DNA of 64,000 nucleotides from Pseudomonas veronii (GTDB taxonomy: Bacteria > Pseudomonadota > Gammaproteobacteria > Pseudomonadales > Pseudomonadaceae), in assembly GCF_001439695.1 (NCBI RefSeq), contig NZ_JYLL01000008.1, positions 1 through 64,000 of the forward strand, written 5' to 3'. The position numbers were made by a program, and so were the translations under genes. Below the pieces are notes generated by a model. It worked only from the letters and a program-made list of their open reading frames with translations. It did not search any database and was not told the origin of the DNA. Shown here in pieces: positions 1 through 7,846 of the stretch; within the stretch, counting starts at the first letter, position 1; every line of letters starts with the position of its first letter.

Positions 1-57
1 GCGGCGTCGGCGTTCCTGGCCGAGCAGCTCACCACCCTTATCGTTGCTGTTAGTCAT
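1..57 (-). CDS. 5' end of an unidentified gene, cut by the window edge
   Basis: Reading leftwards from an ATG whose first base is 57, the frame stays open to the edge and begins MTNSNDKGGELLGQERRRR. The charged start is not enough to assign a family. A second in-frame ATG lies two codons upstream (base 63) and neither start has a strong Shine-Dalgarno. Only 19 codons are visible, so this may be a chance frame. Confidence 0.35.
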   Translation of the reverse strand, partial: MTNSNDKGGELLGQERRRR

Positions 58-66
58 AAACATACC

Positions 67-99
67 CGTTTGCCTATCCCTTATCGTAAGGGGGAAACG
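67..99. repeat. Inverted repeat upstream of the left-edge gene
   Basis: CCCTTA (78-83) and TAAGGG (87-92) form a 6 bp stem with a TCG loop. It is flanked by a further CGTTT (67-71)/AAACG (95-99) pairing. It lies between the left-edge gene start and the lipoprotein stop, so it could be an operator or a terminator. There is no U-tract on either strand. Confidence 0.35.
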
Positions 100-124
100 G
101 TGTCCTGTCTTTCATGGGGCTCGT

Positions 125-433
125 TCACCAGATGCAGGTGTCTACCTGTTGGTAAGCTACTTTCAGGGTATATCGTGTATTGAATGTGTCGTAGTGCTGG
201 AGTGAGGTTTCCTTACCCATTGTTCCTTCAATGATTGATGCGCCTTTGTAAACGCTCATTTTCCAACCATTTGACCTCAAAGATTGTTTGAGCCCCCCGA
301 GTAGACCGCTAGACCCGACGGGCACCGTTACGCTTTTAGCGGATGAATCTATCCGCTCGAAATTGTTTACGTTTTGGCTATTGCAGGCCGTCAGGGACGT
401 CATCATTAAAACTATCGCCAGTAACCTGTTCAT
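125..433 (-). CDS. Small outer-membrane-type lipoprotein, hypothetical
   Basis: This 102-residue protein starts MNRLLAIVLMMTSLTACNS. It has a short basic n-region, a hydrophobic stretch and a lipobox LTAC, so signal peptidase II cleavage before Cys17 is expected. Asn at +2 after the Cys does not match the Asp retention signal. The start at base 433 is preferred over the ATG 11 codons upstream because GAGAGG sits 6 nt before it. The mature part is soluble and polar with no domain I recognise. It stands alone between the left-edge gene and tRNA-Cys. Function unknown. Confidence 0.7.
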   Translation of the reverse strand: MNRLLAIVLMMTSLTACNSQNVNNFERIDSSAKSVTVPVGSSGLLGGLKQSLRSNGWKMSVYKGASIIEGTMGKETSLQHYDTFNTRYTLKVAYQQVDTCIW

Positions 434-523
434 TGTTTCCCTCTCGATCATGAGGGCCGAAAGCACCCTGCTGCTAAGGCCTCGACCCAGTAGGACTAGG
501 CTTGGGCATTACCGGAATTTTTC

Positions 524-661
524 CTAGGCCTTGGGCTTCGGGGCTGGAGACATCAACAGCCCGCAGGTTGCGCACAAATAGGTACCATCCGGACCATCTC
601 TGAGCCCTGGATTGCCCCAGCATCGACAACCACGTCCTAACCTCGATTATCGCAGACTCAT
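524..661 (-). pseudogene. Short zinc-ribbon-like ORF interrupted by a stop codon
   Basis: From ATG at 661 the frame reads MSLR, a TAA stop (bases 649-647), then 40 sense codons to TAG at 526-524. The downstream part contains CRCW near its start and LCATCG 16 residues later, a CxC...CxxC pattern like a rubredoxin or zinc-ribbon knuckle, and ends SPAPKPKA. If the TAA were a sense codon this would be a 45-residue zinc-ribbon protein. No good ribosome site is visible upstream. I read it as a small gene inactivated by a nonsense change, but it could be a chance frame. Confidence 0.35.
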
Positions 662-756
662 GAGTACATCACCCGCCACCAAGATCGACAAAAAATGCAC
701 CTGACACAGGAAAACCGCTGCCAATTAAGGCTAGAGCCTCCTGTAAATCAGGCGGG

Positions 757-791
757 TTGCGGAAGCGATTCAAAAAATTGCGGAAGCGATC
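757..791. repeat. Tandem 14-15 bp direct repeat
   Basis: TTGCGGAAGCGAT followed by TC or C occurs at 757-771 and again at 778-791, separated by six A residues. It lies just downstream of the tRNA-Cys terminator in non-coding DNA and looks like a local duplication. Confidence 0.5.
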
Positions 792-810
792 TTAAATCGC
801 AGACAATAAA

Positions 811-840
811 AAACCCCGTAGACGCTAATCTACGGGGTTT
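811..840 (-). terminator. Intrinsic terminator of tRNA-Cys
   Basis: On the minus strand a perfect 12 bp stem (AAACCCCGTAGA, 840-829, with its complement at 822-811) closes a six-base loop. A run of T residues follows (plus-strand A run at about 808-813). It begins 7 bases after the tRNA 3' end, as expected for a monocistronic tRNA. Confidence 0.85.
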
Positions 841-847
841 CTAAGAG

Positions 848-921
848 TGGAGGCCGAGGTCGGAATCGAACCGGCGTAGGCGGATTTGCAATCCGCTGCA
901 TAACCATTTTGCTACTCGGCC
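848..921 (-). tRNA. tRNA-Cys (anticodon GCA)
   Basis: The minus strand from 921 to 848 folds as a 74-nt tRNA. The acceptor stem is GGCCGAG, the anticodon loop TTGCAAA gives GCA, the T-arm carries GGTTCGATTCC, and CCA is encoded at the 3' end (bases 850-848). Length and anticodon match bacterial tRNA-Cys. tRNA genes are frequent integration sites, but no integrase or repeated tRNA end is visible here. Confidence 0.95.
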
Positions 922-955
922 TCAAACGATCAGTACCCTGGTTGCTGGCACTCAC

Positions 956-984
956 CGCATACAAACTTGAGTGGGCTATGTAAA
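956..984 (-). promoter_or_regulatory. Candidate sigma-70 promoter of tRNA-Cys
   Basis: On the minus strand TTTACA (984-979) and TATGCG (961-956) are separated by 17 bases, about 35 bases upstream of the mature tRNA 5' end. The -35 is good and the -10 weak. The leader would be removed by RNase P. Confidence 0.4.
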
Positions 985-1077
985 GCGTGCCTCTACTCTA
1001 ACTCATTGAATACATTGAAGTTTTTAATGCTTCATTGCGTTCGATGGGCGCCATTATGTACTCATTTGCTTTTGCCT

Positions 1078-1126
1078 GCAACCCCTTGATTTCAAAAAAT
1101 ATTCTGCCCTAGCATCAAGGGGTTGC
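1078..1126 (-). terminator. Probable 3' hairpin of pvdQ
   Basis: A perfect 13 bp inverted repeat (GCAACCCCTTGAT at 1078-1090 and its complement at 1114-1126) encloses 23 bases, 9 bp downstream of the pvdQ stop. There is no long U-tract after it on the minus strand, so it may be a Rho-assisted or 3'-end-protecting hairpin. Confidence 0.5.
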
Positions 1127-1135
1127 GTGCGCGCC

Positions 1136-3424
1136 CTACTCTTTGATGACCTGCGATTGGTACTGCGGATCGGCCTTGATCTGCGCTTCGCTGAAGGGCA
1201 GCGGGCGGAGGTTTTTCTCGGAGAACGCGTGTGTCTGGTCCTTTGCGTATTTCGATGCAGGGTTGCTGGACAGGGAGAATGTCAGTAAGCCTTGGGCGCG
1301 GGGGCCGTTGGCGTCGAAGGTGACGATTTGCAGGTAGCTGCTGCCGCTGACCACTTCGCGTTTGCCATCGGCGCGGGGCACGGTTTGCATGGCGTTGTAG
1401 ATGCCAAGCTGTTGCGGGCCGCCGTGGATTGGGGTCTGGCCGGAGACTTGTAGGTCGCCCCAGCGGCTGTTGGCGGTGAGCCCGAGTTGGCCGGCCTCGA
1501 CGGTCGAGGCCAGCATGGCTTCGCGCAGGGCCTTGGCGACGGGCGCTCGCTCGATGGCCAGGCCGCGTGGGGTGGTGAGGGGTTGGGCCGGGTCGAAGGC
1601 GACACGCCAGGCGTCAGGGCTGTGCTGCAGGTGTTGCATCAGGTTGATGAAATGCACCAGGCCCAGGCCGCTGTCGAGGTTGGCGCGCTGGTCCCAGGTT
1701 TGCAGGCTGGCGCACAGCGGTTGCAGCGTGGCGGTGTCGGCGCCGAGGTGCTTGGCGCAGAATTCGAGCAAATCGGGCATCACCTGGCTGGCGAGGTAGA
1801 CCTGGTTGTCCATCACCATGTTTTGCAGGTCGGCAACGCTGATCGGCCGGTTGTCCAACGACTGCAGGCGTTGCACGGCGAAACGTGCGCGGGGGCCGAG
1901 GCCAGTGTTGTCCTGGCTGATGACTGGGGAAAAACCGGTGAGGGGCGCCTTGGGGTTGACCATCCAGGCCGAATCGTTGGAATGCTGCACGTAGTCGGTA
2001 CGTTCCAGTTGCGGCAACTGGTCGGCCGCGAAGATCCCGGCTTGGGCAGCGCGCGGGTCGACGTCCCAGGCGCAGGCGCTGCGGGCACCGTCGAGCACGA
2101 TCAATTGCAGGCCGGCCCGTGGGTCACTGCATTGCGCGAGTTTGGCCGCGTTGACGTTGGGCACCACCGACAGGTTCATGAACAGGCTCTGCCCCTGGTC
2201 ATCCGCAGCCAGGGTATTGACCCACGGGATGCCTTGCAGGGTGTGTACCGCGGTTTGCAGCTCCTTGACGCTGCCGGCGCGATTCATCGCGTACCACTGT
2301 TGCAGCACGCGGTCGTTGCCCAGGTTGGCATCGCGCAGGCTGAAGGCGTAACGGTTGTCCCAATCAAGCTTGCCAGGCCATTGCACCACCGGGCCGAATT
2401 GCGAACGGTAGACGGTATGCGCCTGCTCTTTGAGGCTGCCATCGGCTTGTTTGACTTGCACCGTCAGCGTGGCTTTATCCAGCGGGATGGATTTACCGTC
2501 CAGCAGGTAGCGCGTGGCATCCTTGGGATCGAGGGTCAGGCGATACACGGTGAAATGCTTGGACGTGTCGACGGTATGGGTCCAGGCCACATGCTGGTTA
2601 AAGCCGATATTCACCAGCGGCAAGCCCGGCAGTGCAGCGCCCATTACATCCAGTTGACCAGGGATGGTCAGGTGCATCTCATAAAAGCGCATGCCGCCGA
2701 TCCAGGGGAAATGCGGATTGGCCAGCAGCATGCCACGCCCGTTGAATGAGCGGTCACGGCCCACGGCGACGGCGTTGCTGCCTCGGTCCAGAGTGAAACG
2801 CTGTTGATGCGCAGCGGCCAGCTCAAAGGCCTTGGCGTCGCCCTGCCGATGGGCGGTGGTGTTGGGCGGCGTCGCGCCGACAAGGGCTTCGGCGAATTGG
2901 CCGACGCCGCCTTCCACCAGCAGCCTGCGCGTCAGCTTGATCACATCCTGCGGCGTGATCGGCCGTACCCACGCCGCCTGGCACTGGGCCGGAGCGCCCT
3001 GCTCTGTCAGATAACGGTTGTAGCCGGCGACGTACCCTTCGATACGCTGCTGGATCGGTGGGCTCTGCGCCGCCCAGAACGAGGCTACCGCCTCTGGCGT
3101 ATTCAGCCAGGCAAAGAACACATCGCTGGTAACGTTGTTGCGCTCCTCCAGGGTCGATTGTTCAGGGCCAAAGAACCTGGCGCGCTCTCCGCTCACCGTA
3201 ACCACCTCGTTGGCCAGCAGGCACAGATTGTCCTGGGCATAGGCGTAACCGATGCCGAAGCCCAGACCGCGCTCATCACTGGCGCGGATATGGGGCACAC
3301 CGAAACTGGTGCGTCGGATGTCCGCCGCCGCCTGCACCACCGCCTCGTGCGCGGATGCGGCCAGGCTCACGCCCAGCAATAGCGCCGTCACACACACCCT
3401 GGACAACCCGTTACAAATAATCAC
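1136..3424 (-). CDS. pvdQ: PvdQ-type acyl-homoserine lactone / pyoverdine-precursor acylase
   Basis: This Ntn-hydrolase of the penicillin acylase family has 762 residues, the same size as P. aeruginosa PvdQ. PvdQ removes the myristoyl chain from the pyoverdine precursor in the periplasm and also cleaves long-chain acyl-homoserine lactones. An N-terminal signal peptide ends near ASA (residues 23-25). The proenzyme is cut before Ser216 in DRG-SNAVAVG, which becomes the beta-chain nucleophile. Flanking blocks include VPHIRASDERGLGFGIGYAY and LANPHFPW, and WTHTVDTSKHF follows. A PvdS-type promoter box upstream supports the assignment. The gene is monocistronic here, away from other pvd genes. Confidence 0.92.
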   Translation of the reverse strand: MIICNGLSRVCVTALLLGVSLAASAHEAVVQAAADIRRTSFGVPHIRASDERGLGFGIGYAYAQDNLCLLANEVVTVSGERARFFGPEQSTLEERNNVTSDVFFAWLNTPEAVASFWAAQSPPIQQRIEGYVAGYNRYLTEQGAPAQCQAAWVRPITPQDVIKLTRRLLVEGGVGQFAEALVGATPPNTTAHRQGDAKAFELAAAHQQRFTLDRGSNAVAVGRDRSFNGRGMLLANPHFPWIGGMRFYEMHLTIPGQLDVMGAALPGLPLVNIGFNQHVAWTHTVDTSKHFTVYRLTLDPKDATRYLLDGKSIPLDKATLTVQVKQADGSLKEQAHTVYRSQFGPVVQWPGKLDWDNRYAFSLRDANLGNDRVLQQWYAMNRAGSVKELQTAVHTLQGIPWVNTLAADDQGQSLFMNLSVVPNVNAAKLAQCSDPRAGLQLIVLDGARSACAWDVDPRAAQAGIFAADQLPQLERTDYVQHSNDSAWMVNPKAPLTGFSPVISQDNTGLGPRARFAVQRLQSLDNRPISVADLQNMVMDNQVYLASQVMPDLLEFCAKHLGADTATLQPLCASLQTWDQRANLDSGLGLVHFINLMQHLQHSPDAWRVAFDPAQPLTTPRGLAIERAPVAKALREAMLASTVEAGQLGLTANSRWGDLQVSGQTPIHGGPQQLGIYNAMQTVPRADGKREVVSGSSYLQIVTFDANGPRAQGLLTFSLSSNPASKYAKDQTHAFSEKNLRPLPFSEAQIKADPQYQSQVIKE

Positions 3425-3479
3425 GCAGACCCCACCGTCAGATTAAACCGCCTCACAGGGCAATCACCCCAACGTAAGA

Positions 3480-3503
3480 ACGCAAAAGCCCGCGAATAAT
3501 TTA
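3480..3503 (-). promoter_or_regulatory. PvdS-type iron-starvation box upstream of pvdQ
   Basis: On the minus strand TAAAT (3503-3499), exactly 16 bases, then CGT (3482-3480) match the TAAAT-N16-CGT iron-starvation box used by the ECF sigma factor PvdS. It lies about 56 bp upstream of the pvdQ start and faces it, so iron-limited expression with pyoverdine genes is expected. Confidence 0.75.
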
Positions 3504-3702
3504 GGTACGAATGCGGCCGCGTCATTTTCTCCGCTACGAGGGTGGCCAGTCCAAGTGCCGATGGCCTCCGTTACACATACTGACAACCCGCACCGCCCGC
3601 AAGCGGAACACAAGCACCTGCTTTCAACACCCAAACGAGCGCCTTCATACAAAGGCGTTCGTCGGCAAGGACTGCCTCACCGTGTGAAAGAAGGTATTCA
3701 GC

Positions 3703-4635
3703 ATGACATCCGTCACCCTAACCTCCGGCTCGTCCCAGCAACCTGTTTACCCGCTGTTGCCCACGGCTTTAGCGACCGACGACATGGCTCCGGTCGAAGA
3801 CCCGCCTACAGAGCAAGAAGTCGACAGCAATGACAACCGCCAGGCCCTCAAAACCGCATTGGCGCACAGGCGCAACCTGCAAACGCTCGCCCGCCAACTC
3901 AAGCAGGCCGCCCAGTCACTGGCACCGCAAGCCAGCGCCGAAGCAGTGCTGCGCGCACTGCAAGAAACCCTGATGGACGTCGATCCAGACTCGGCGCTTC
4001 AGCATCAATCGCCGCAGAAAATCAGCCTTGAGCGTTTCATCACACACCACGGCACGTACATTCCGGCCACGCGTGAAGACCTTTTCGACATGGCCGACGC
4101 ACTGATCAATCATTCGTTGTCGCACCCATTGGGCAACTTGGGCGGCGGGCTCAGTTGGGCATTGCCGCTGAGCGTGGAACACCAGCGCGTGGTGCGCGAC
4201 GTCGTTGCCGACAACACCGAGAAACTGCCGGGCCTGCCCCTTTTCGACCCTCGGCGCGGAGCATTGGGGTATCTGCTGGAAGGTAATCCGCTATCCGGTA
4301 CCGAGCTACAGGACCCGGCCAAGGCGTTGGAGAAACTCCTCGATACCCCCAAGGCGCAGGAGCTGGGCCAGGCGATACAGGCCAAGGTCGGCGGCATCGC
4401 GACCGATACCAGCGCAAACGACTATGTACTGAGCGCGATCCACTTGGGGCTGGACCCCGAATCCATCGAACAGCCTGGCAGAAATACCGTCGCGGGCTTC
4501 AACCTCGCTGCCGACAGTCACTGGGGCATGTCGCCAGCCAGTGTGATCAGCGCACTGGCCAAACACCTGAGCGACAGCGGCAAGACTTCCCTCGCTAGCG
4601 CGGATCTCGGCGCCAGGTTGCTGCAGTGCCATTGA
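3703..4635 (+). pseudogene. N-terminal fragment of an Mcf/FitD-like large toxin
   Basis: The 310-codon frame starts after a GAAGG ribosome site. Residues 90-305 (for example GTYIPATREDLFDMADALINH, read in part, and PGRNTVAGFNLAADSHWG) resemble the N-terminal region of insecticidal Mcf/FitD-type toxins of Pseudomonas and Photorhabdus. Relatives I recall continue for several hundred residues. Here the frame stops abruptly after GARLLQCH. Ten bases later another frame opens into what looks like the C-terminal half of the same kind of protein. I infer an internal deletion joined out of frame. A secreted short product cannot be excluded. Confidence 0.6.
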
Positions 4636-4645
4636 CCGCCTGCCG

Positions 4646-6604
4646 TTGGCCGATCGAACACGCCTCAATTATGGAAAAATCAGTTTTTTCAAGGAAAACG
4701 ACTACCGCACCAGCTTGATTCCTTTCGCCCAAGACAAGCTCTTCCACACCAGCCCAAAGATCCTCGTACACAGCGAATATCAAAACAGCCATCAGACATA
4801 CGAATTCGATACCACAACCGGCAGCATCTCCAAGGTTGACCAGGGCAGGATCAGCCGGCCCCACCAATACGTGTCGGACGAAGTCAACAAAATCGAAGCG
4901 TTTCATCCCAATCGCTCAACCCACAACTACGACGCCGAAGAAAAGGAACCGCAATACCCCACCTTCAACACGTTCCAAAGTCCGCGAACCCACTACATCG
5001 CCGACGCACTGATCAAGGCGTTGGGGTTTGATGAGCCTGCCGTCAAGCAATACGCCGCAGGCGAAACCCCGGACGAGGCGCGACGCGAATGGGTGAGTTC
5101 AACAACGGACGCATTATTGAACCTGATCCCCCTCCGCTCGGCCATCACCCACTTGCGCAACGGTCACTACAAGGACGGCGCGATTGACCTGGCGCTGGAT
5201 ATATTTGGCTTTGTGACGGCCGGGTTGGGCGCTACCGCAAAGCTCGGCAAGGCAGTGACAAACGCGGGTTCAACCCTGGGTGCCTTGGCGCGCGGCGGCA
5301 AAATCCTCGGGGTCACCGCACTCAACGCCTTCAACCCGTTGAGTGGCAGCGTTGACCTGGCGGTGGGTGCGGGCAGACTTGTCACGGATGGCATCAGCGC
5401 CAGCGCGCAAGGCATCCGCAAGCTGCGCGGCACGGCCAACGGCCAGTCGCTGGTCATCGCCAGCCAACGTTACGAGGCCGCCGCAACAGGCGTTTTACAG
5501 GTGGGTACGCAGCAAGTGGAAGGCTCGGCCATACGCCAACACGGTAAATGGTATGCCTTCGATTCAGACGCCATGCGGCCTTATGGGCCCGCACTCGACG
5601 CATTCACCCCTACCCATACGCTGATGCCGCCCTCACCCACTGCCCAACACCCGGGGCGATCGGCTCGCGATCATCGCTTCAACCCGCTGAGCCGACCGTC
5701 ACGTCCGCCACTCAGTCAACCGCCGGCTGGGCTGCCAGTCGAGCCGGTGCGTAAAATCGACCATTTGCCCGACGCCGAGTACGTGAGCAGCATTCGTGGC
5801 CGCCCCATCGAGGGCCATTTCACCCCCAGCAGAAAGCAGGCAACCCATGAGAAATTCGCCCAGGAAATGCGCGATTTTTATACGCACATGGCCGCAAACG
5901 GGCTGCCCCCCCGCCCCGAGTTTCCAAACATTCCCGCGCCAAAGAAAACGAGCGATGTGATTGCCGATGCTTTTCGCACGGCGCCTGGCCTGGTATTCGG
6001 CGAATCCCACAGCAGCTTGGCGGCTTTCCGAACTTTGTATGACAACGTCGATGTGTTTGTTCAGAACAAGGTAAAAAAGCTATTCGTCGAAGGCCTGGTG
6101 TACGACAAAATCATGCGCTGGAAAGACGATGGCATGGGCCGGATCGGGCTCATATACCGCCCTCCCAACCAACGCCCGACCCTGGGCGAACTGTTGAAGA
6201 AATTCGAAGACAACGGGATCGAAATCGTACCGCTTGACCATTTTTACCTGACGCGGCACAACGACGAACGCCACCTGTTCGGCGGCCCCATCAAGACACC
6301 TGCGCAGGCCAAACGACGACTCGAAGAGTTCAACTACTACGCCACCCGCACCATCGAGCAACACGCAGGCGATGACAAGTGGGTTGCCCTGGTAGGGCGC
6401 CATCATCTCAATACCACCCAGAATGTTCTGGGCCTCTCCGAATTGACCGGCGCCACCGGCATCGCCGTGTATGGAAGAGCCGGACGCGTTAACTACGGCG
6501 TTCGCTCGGCGGACCCACGCCCCGGCCCCTCGGGCACCCTCACCCCTGCGGATGACTTGACCGGCGACCTGCAGATTTTCGCCGGCGAAGTGTGGCCGGT
6601 GTGA
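4646..6604 (+). pseudogene. C-terminal fragment of the same toxin: hydrophobic translocation region plus TIKI-like domain
   Basis: The frame is open well before the TTG at 4646 (CCSAIDRLPLADRTRLNYGK), so the TTG is probably not an original start. Residues 130-280 hold hydrophobic and amphipathic helices (LIPLRSAITHL, ALDIFGFVTAGLGA, LNAFNPLSGSVDLAVGAGRL) like the membrane-insertion part of Mcf/FitD and related effectors. A proline-rich linker follows (about 330-380). The last 200 residues carry GLVFGESHSS, LFVEGLVYD, IVPLDHFYLTR and LVGRHHLNTT. This spacing of Glu/His blocks is that of the TIKI/EreA/ChaN-like fold found at the end of several large toxins. It could still be translated as a stand-alone protein from an internal start. 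Confidence 0.55.
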
Positions 6605-6769
6605 CGGGAACAGCAGCCAGAAGACGTCTATCCAGAGCGATTGCAATGTGACAAAGCGGATACCGACAAATTTTCTACATCCGGCACTTCATGATTTGCA
6701 TCGCTCGTTCGTCTTATTAGGTAACAGCGCCATCATTTTCCTGATCAGGCTCTGATAAGGAGTTTTTGC

Positions 6770-7150
6770 ATGTACAACTCGCAACTGCCCACGGACGGAC
6801 ATTCACCGACCGCCGAGGCCGCTCATGGCAGAGGCGCCCAAGCGTTCGGCAGCGCACCTGAACAGCACGGCAATCAGCGCATCCGCCATTTGCTCAAGTG
6901 TTTTGGTTTGCGCACCAGCCTGATCCGGCTGAAGGTCATCGACGCCCTCCTCACCGCCGCCGACAACCAGCGCACCCTTGGGGTACGCGGGGTACACAGC
7001 CATTTGCTGGAGCTGGGCATCCCGTTGTCGTTTCTCAGCGTGCGCGAGGTACTCAAGCGCCTGTGCAGCGAGGGCGTGATCACCCTCAATGCCGACAAAA
7101 GCTACAGCCTCCATGAAGAGGCTGCCAAAGTGCTCGAAGGCCGCGCCTGA
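6770..7150 (+). CDS. Fur-like winged-helix protein (N-terminal DNA-binding part only)
   Basis: 126 residues. AAGGAG lies 8 nt before the ATG. After a disordered 35-residue start, residues 38-118 (IRHLLKCFGLRTSLIRLKVI through GVHSHLLELG and VREVLKRLCSEGVI) look like the Fur-family winged helix. The protein stops where the Fur dimerisation and metal-binding domain would begin, and there is no HHDH-type metal motif. Similar short proteins in Pseudomonas are named Fe/Zn uptake regulators by similarity only. It sits alone between the toxin remnant and a convergent small membrane protein. Metal response is not supported by the sequence. Confidence 0.6.
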   Translation: MYNSQLPTDGHSPTAEAAHGRGAQAFGSAPEQHGNQRIRHLLKCFGLRTSLIRLKVIDALLTAADNQRTLGVRGVHSHLLELGIPLSFLSVREVLKRLCSEGVITLNADKSYSLHEEAAKVLEGRA

Positions 7151-7164
7151 CCCACGCAGCAGAA

Positions 7165-7359
7165 TCAGAAGTTGGGCTTGACCTTGCGCCGCATCACACC
7201 GTTGATCACGACCACGGTGACCGCCACCGCAATGGCGATGTACTGGAACGTTTTTTCGCTGATAACCCCGGTGTTCTGCAAGTAGGACAGGCCAAACATC
7301 GTCCCCAGTACGACCAGGGAGATCAGAATCGAGTATTTCAAACGTTGCTTTTGCGTCAT
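7165..7359 (-). CDS. Small two-helix membrane protein
   Basis: 64 residues starting MTQKQRLKYS at base 359 of this block (7359), chosen because AGGAA lies 6 nt upstream; the longer frame has no such site. Two hydrophobic helices (LISLVVLGTMFGLSYL and YIAIAVAVTVVVINGVM) are followed by the basic tail RRKVKPNF. That suggests a hairpin in the inner membrane with both ends cytoplasmic. It converges with the Fur-like gene. Function unknown. Confidence 0.65.
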   Translation of the reverse strand: MTQKQRLKYSILISLVVLGTMFGLSYLQNTGVISEKTFQYIAIAVAVTVVVINGVMRRKVKPNF

Positions 7360-7531
7360 GACGGGTTCCTGAACCTTGAGAATGTATCCACTTTGTATCG
7401 CCGAACATGCCAAATACATACCCGCTGGAGGGGATGGAATCGGGTCGGCAGGGTCTCATGTTACAGGCGATGAAAAACTTTGGCTTGCCCGTCGCCTGAT
7501 TCAATCTATGAGTACCCTAGAGGATTTTGAA

Positions 7532-7666
7532 ATGTTCCGTCGAATCACACTGCTGATTCCCTTGTTGATCATCCTGAGCATGAGCGGCTGCATCATTTTC
7601 CCACACGGTGGTGGCTGGCATGACCACCGTTACTACGGTGGCGGCCCGGGTTACTACCACCGCTGA
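7532..7666 (+). CDS. Tiny lipoprotein with His/Gly/Tyr-rich tail
   Basis: 44 residues, MFRRITLLIPLLIILSMSGC then a tail of His, Gly and Tyr ending YYGGGPGYYHR. The lipobox is SMSGC. The start at 7532 has AGAGGA 7 nt upstream; upstream in-frame ATGs lack one. The His-rich mature part could bind metal or heme-like ligands, but this is only composition. Confidence 0.65.
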   Translation: MFRRITLLIPLLIILSMSGCIIFPHGGGWHDHRYYGGGPGYYHR

Positions 7667-7846
7667 TCACACGTGCGTCTCGCTCTCCCTGCGCAGAGCG
7701 AGACCGCTCAAGCCGTCGCTTATCCACCTGCCTTCAAAGGGCGCGTTTGGCCCGCCGATCACCGCCGGCACGAAACATTTTGCACCAAGCTTCTCGCCAT
7801 CCTGCGGAACACTTTCAGCCAACCCACCACGGAATGGGCAGCCCTG

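Noticed and set aside
848..921. tRNA-Cys as an attachment site of an integrated island
   Set aside because: No integrase and no repeated copy of the tRNA 3' end was noticed nearby.
1487..2749. 420-codon plus-strand frame within pvdQ
   Set aside because: Antisense shadow of pvdQ; no ribosome site and no recognisable domain.
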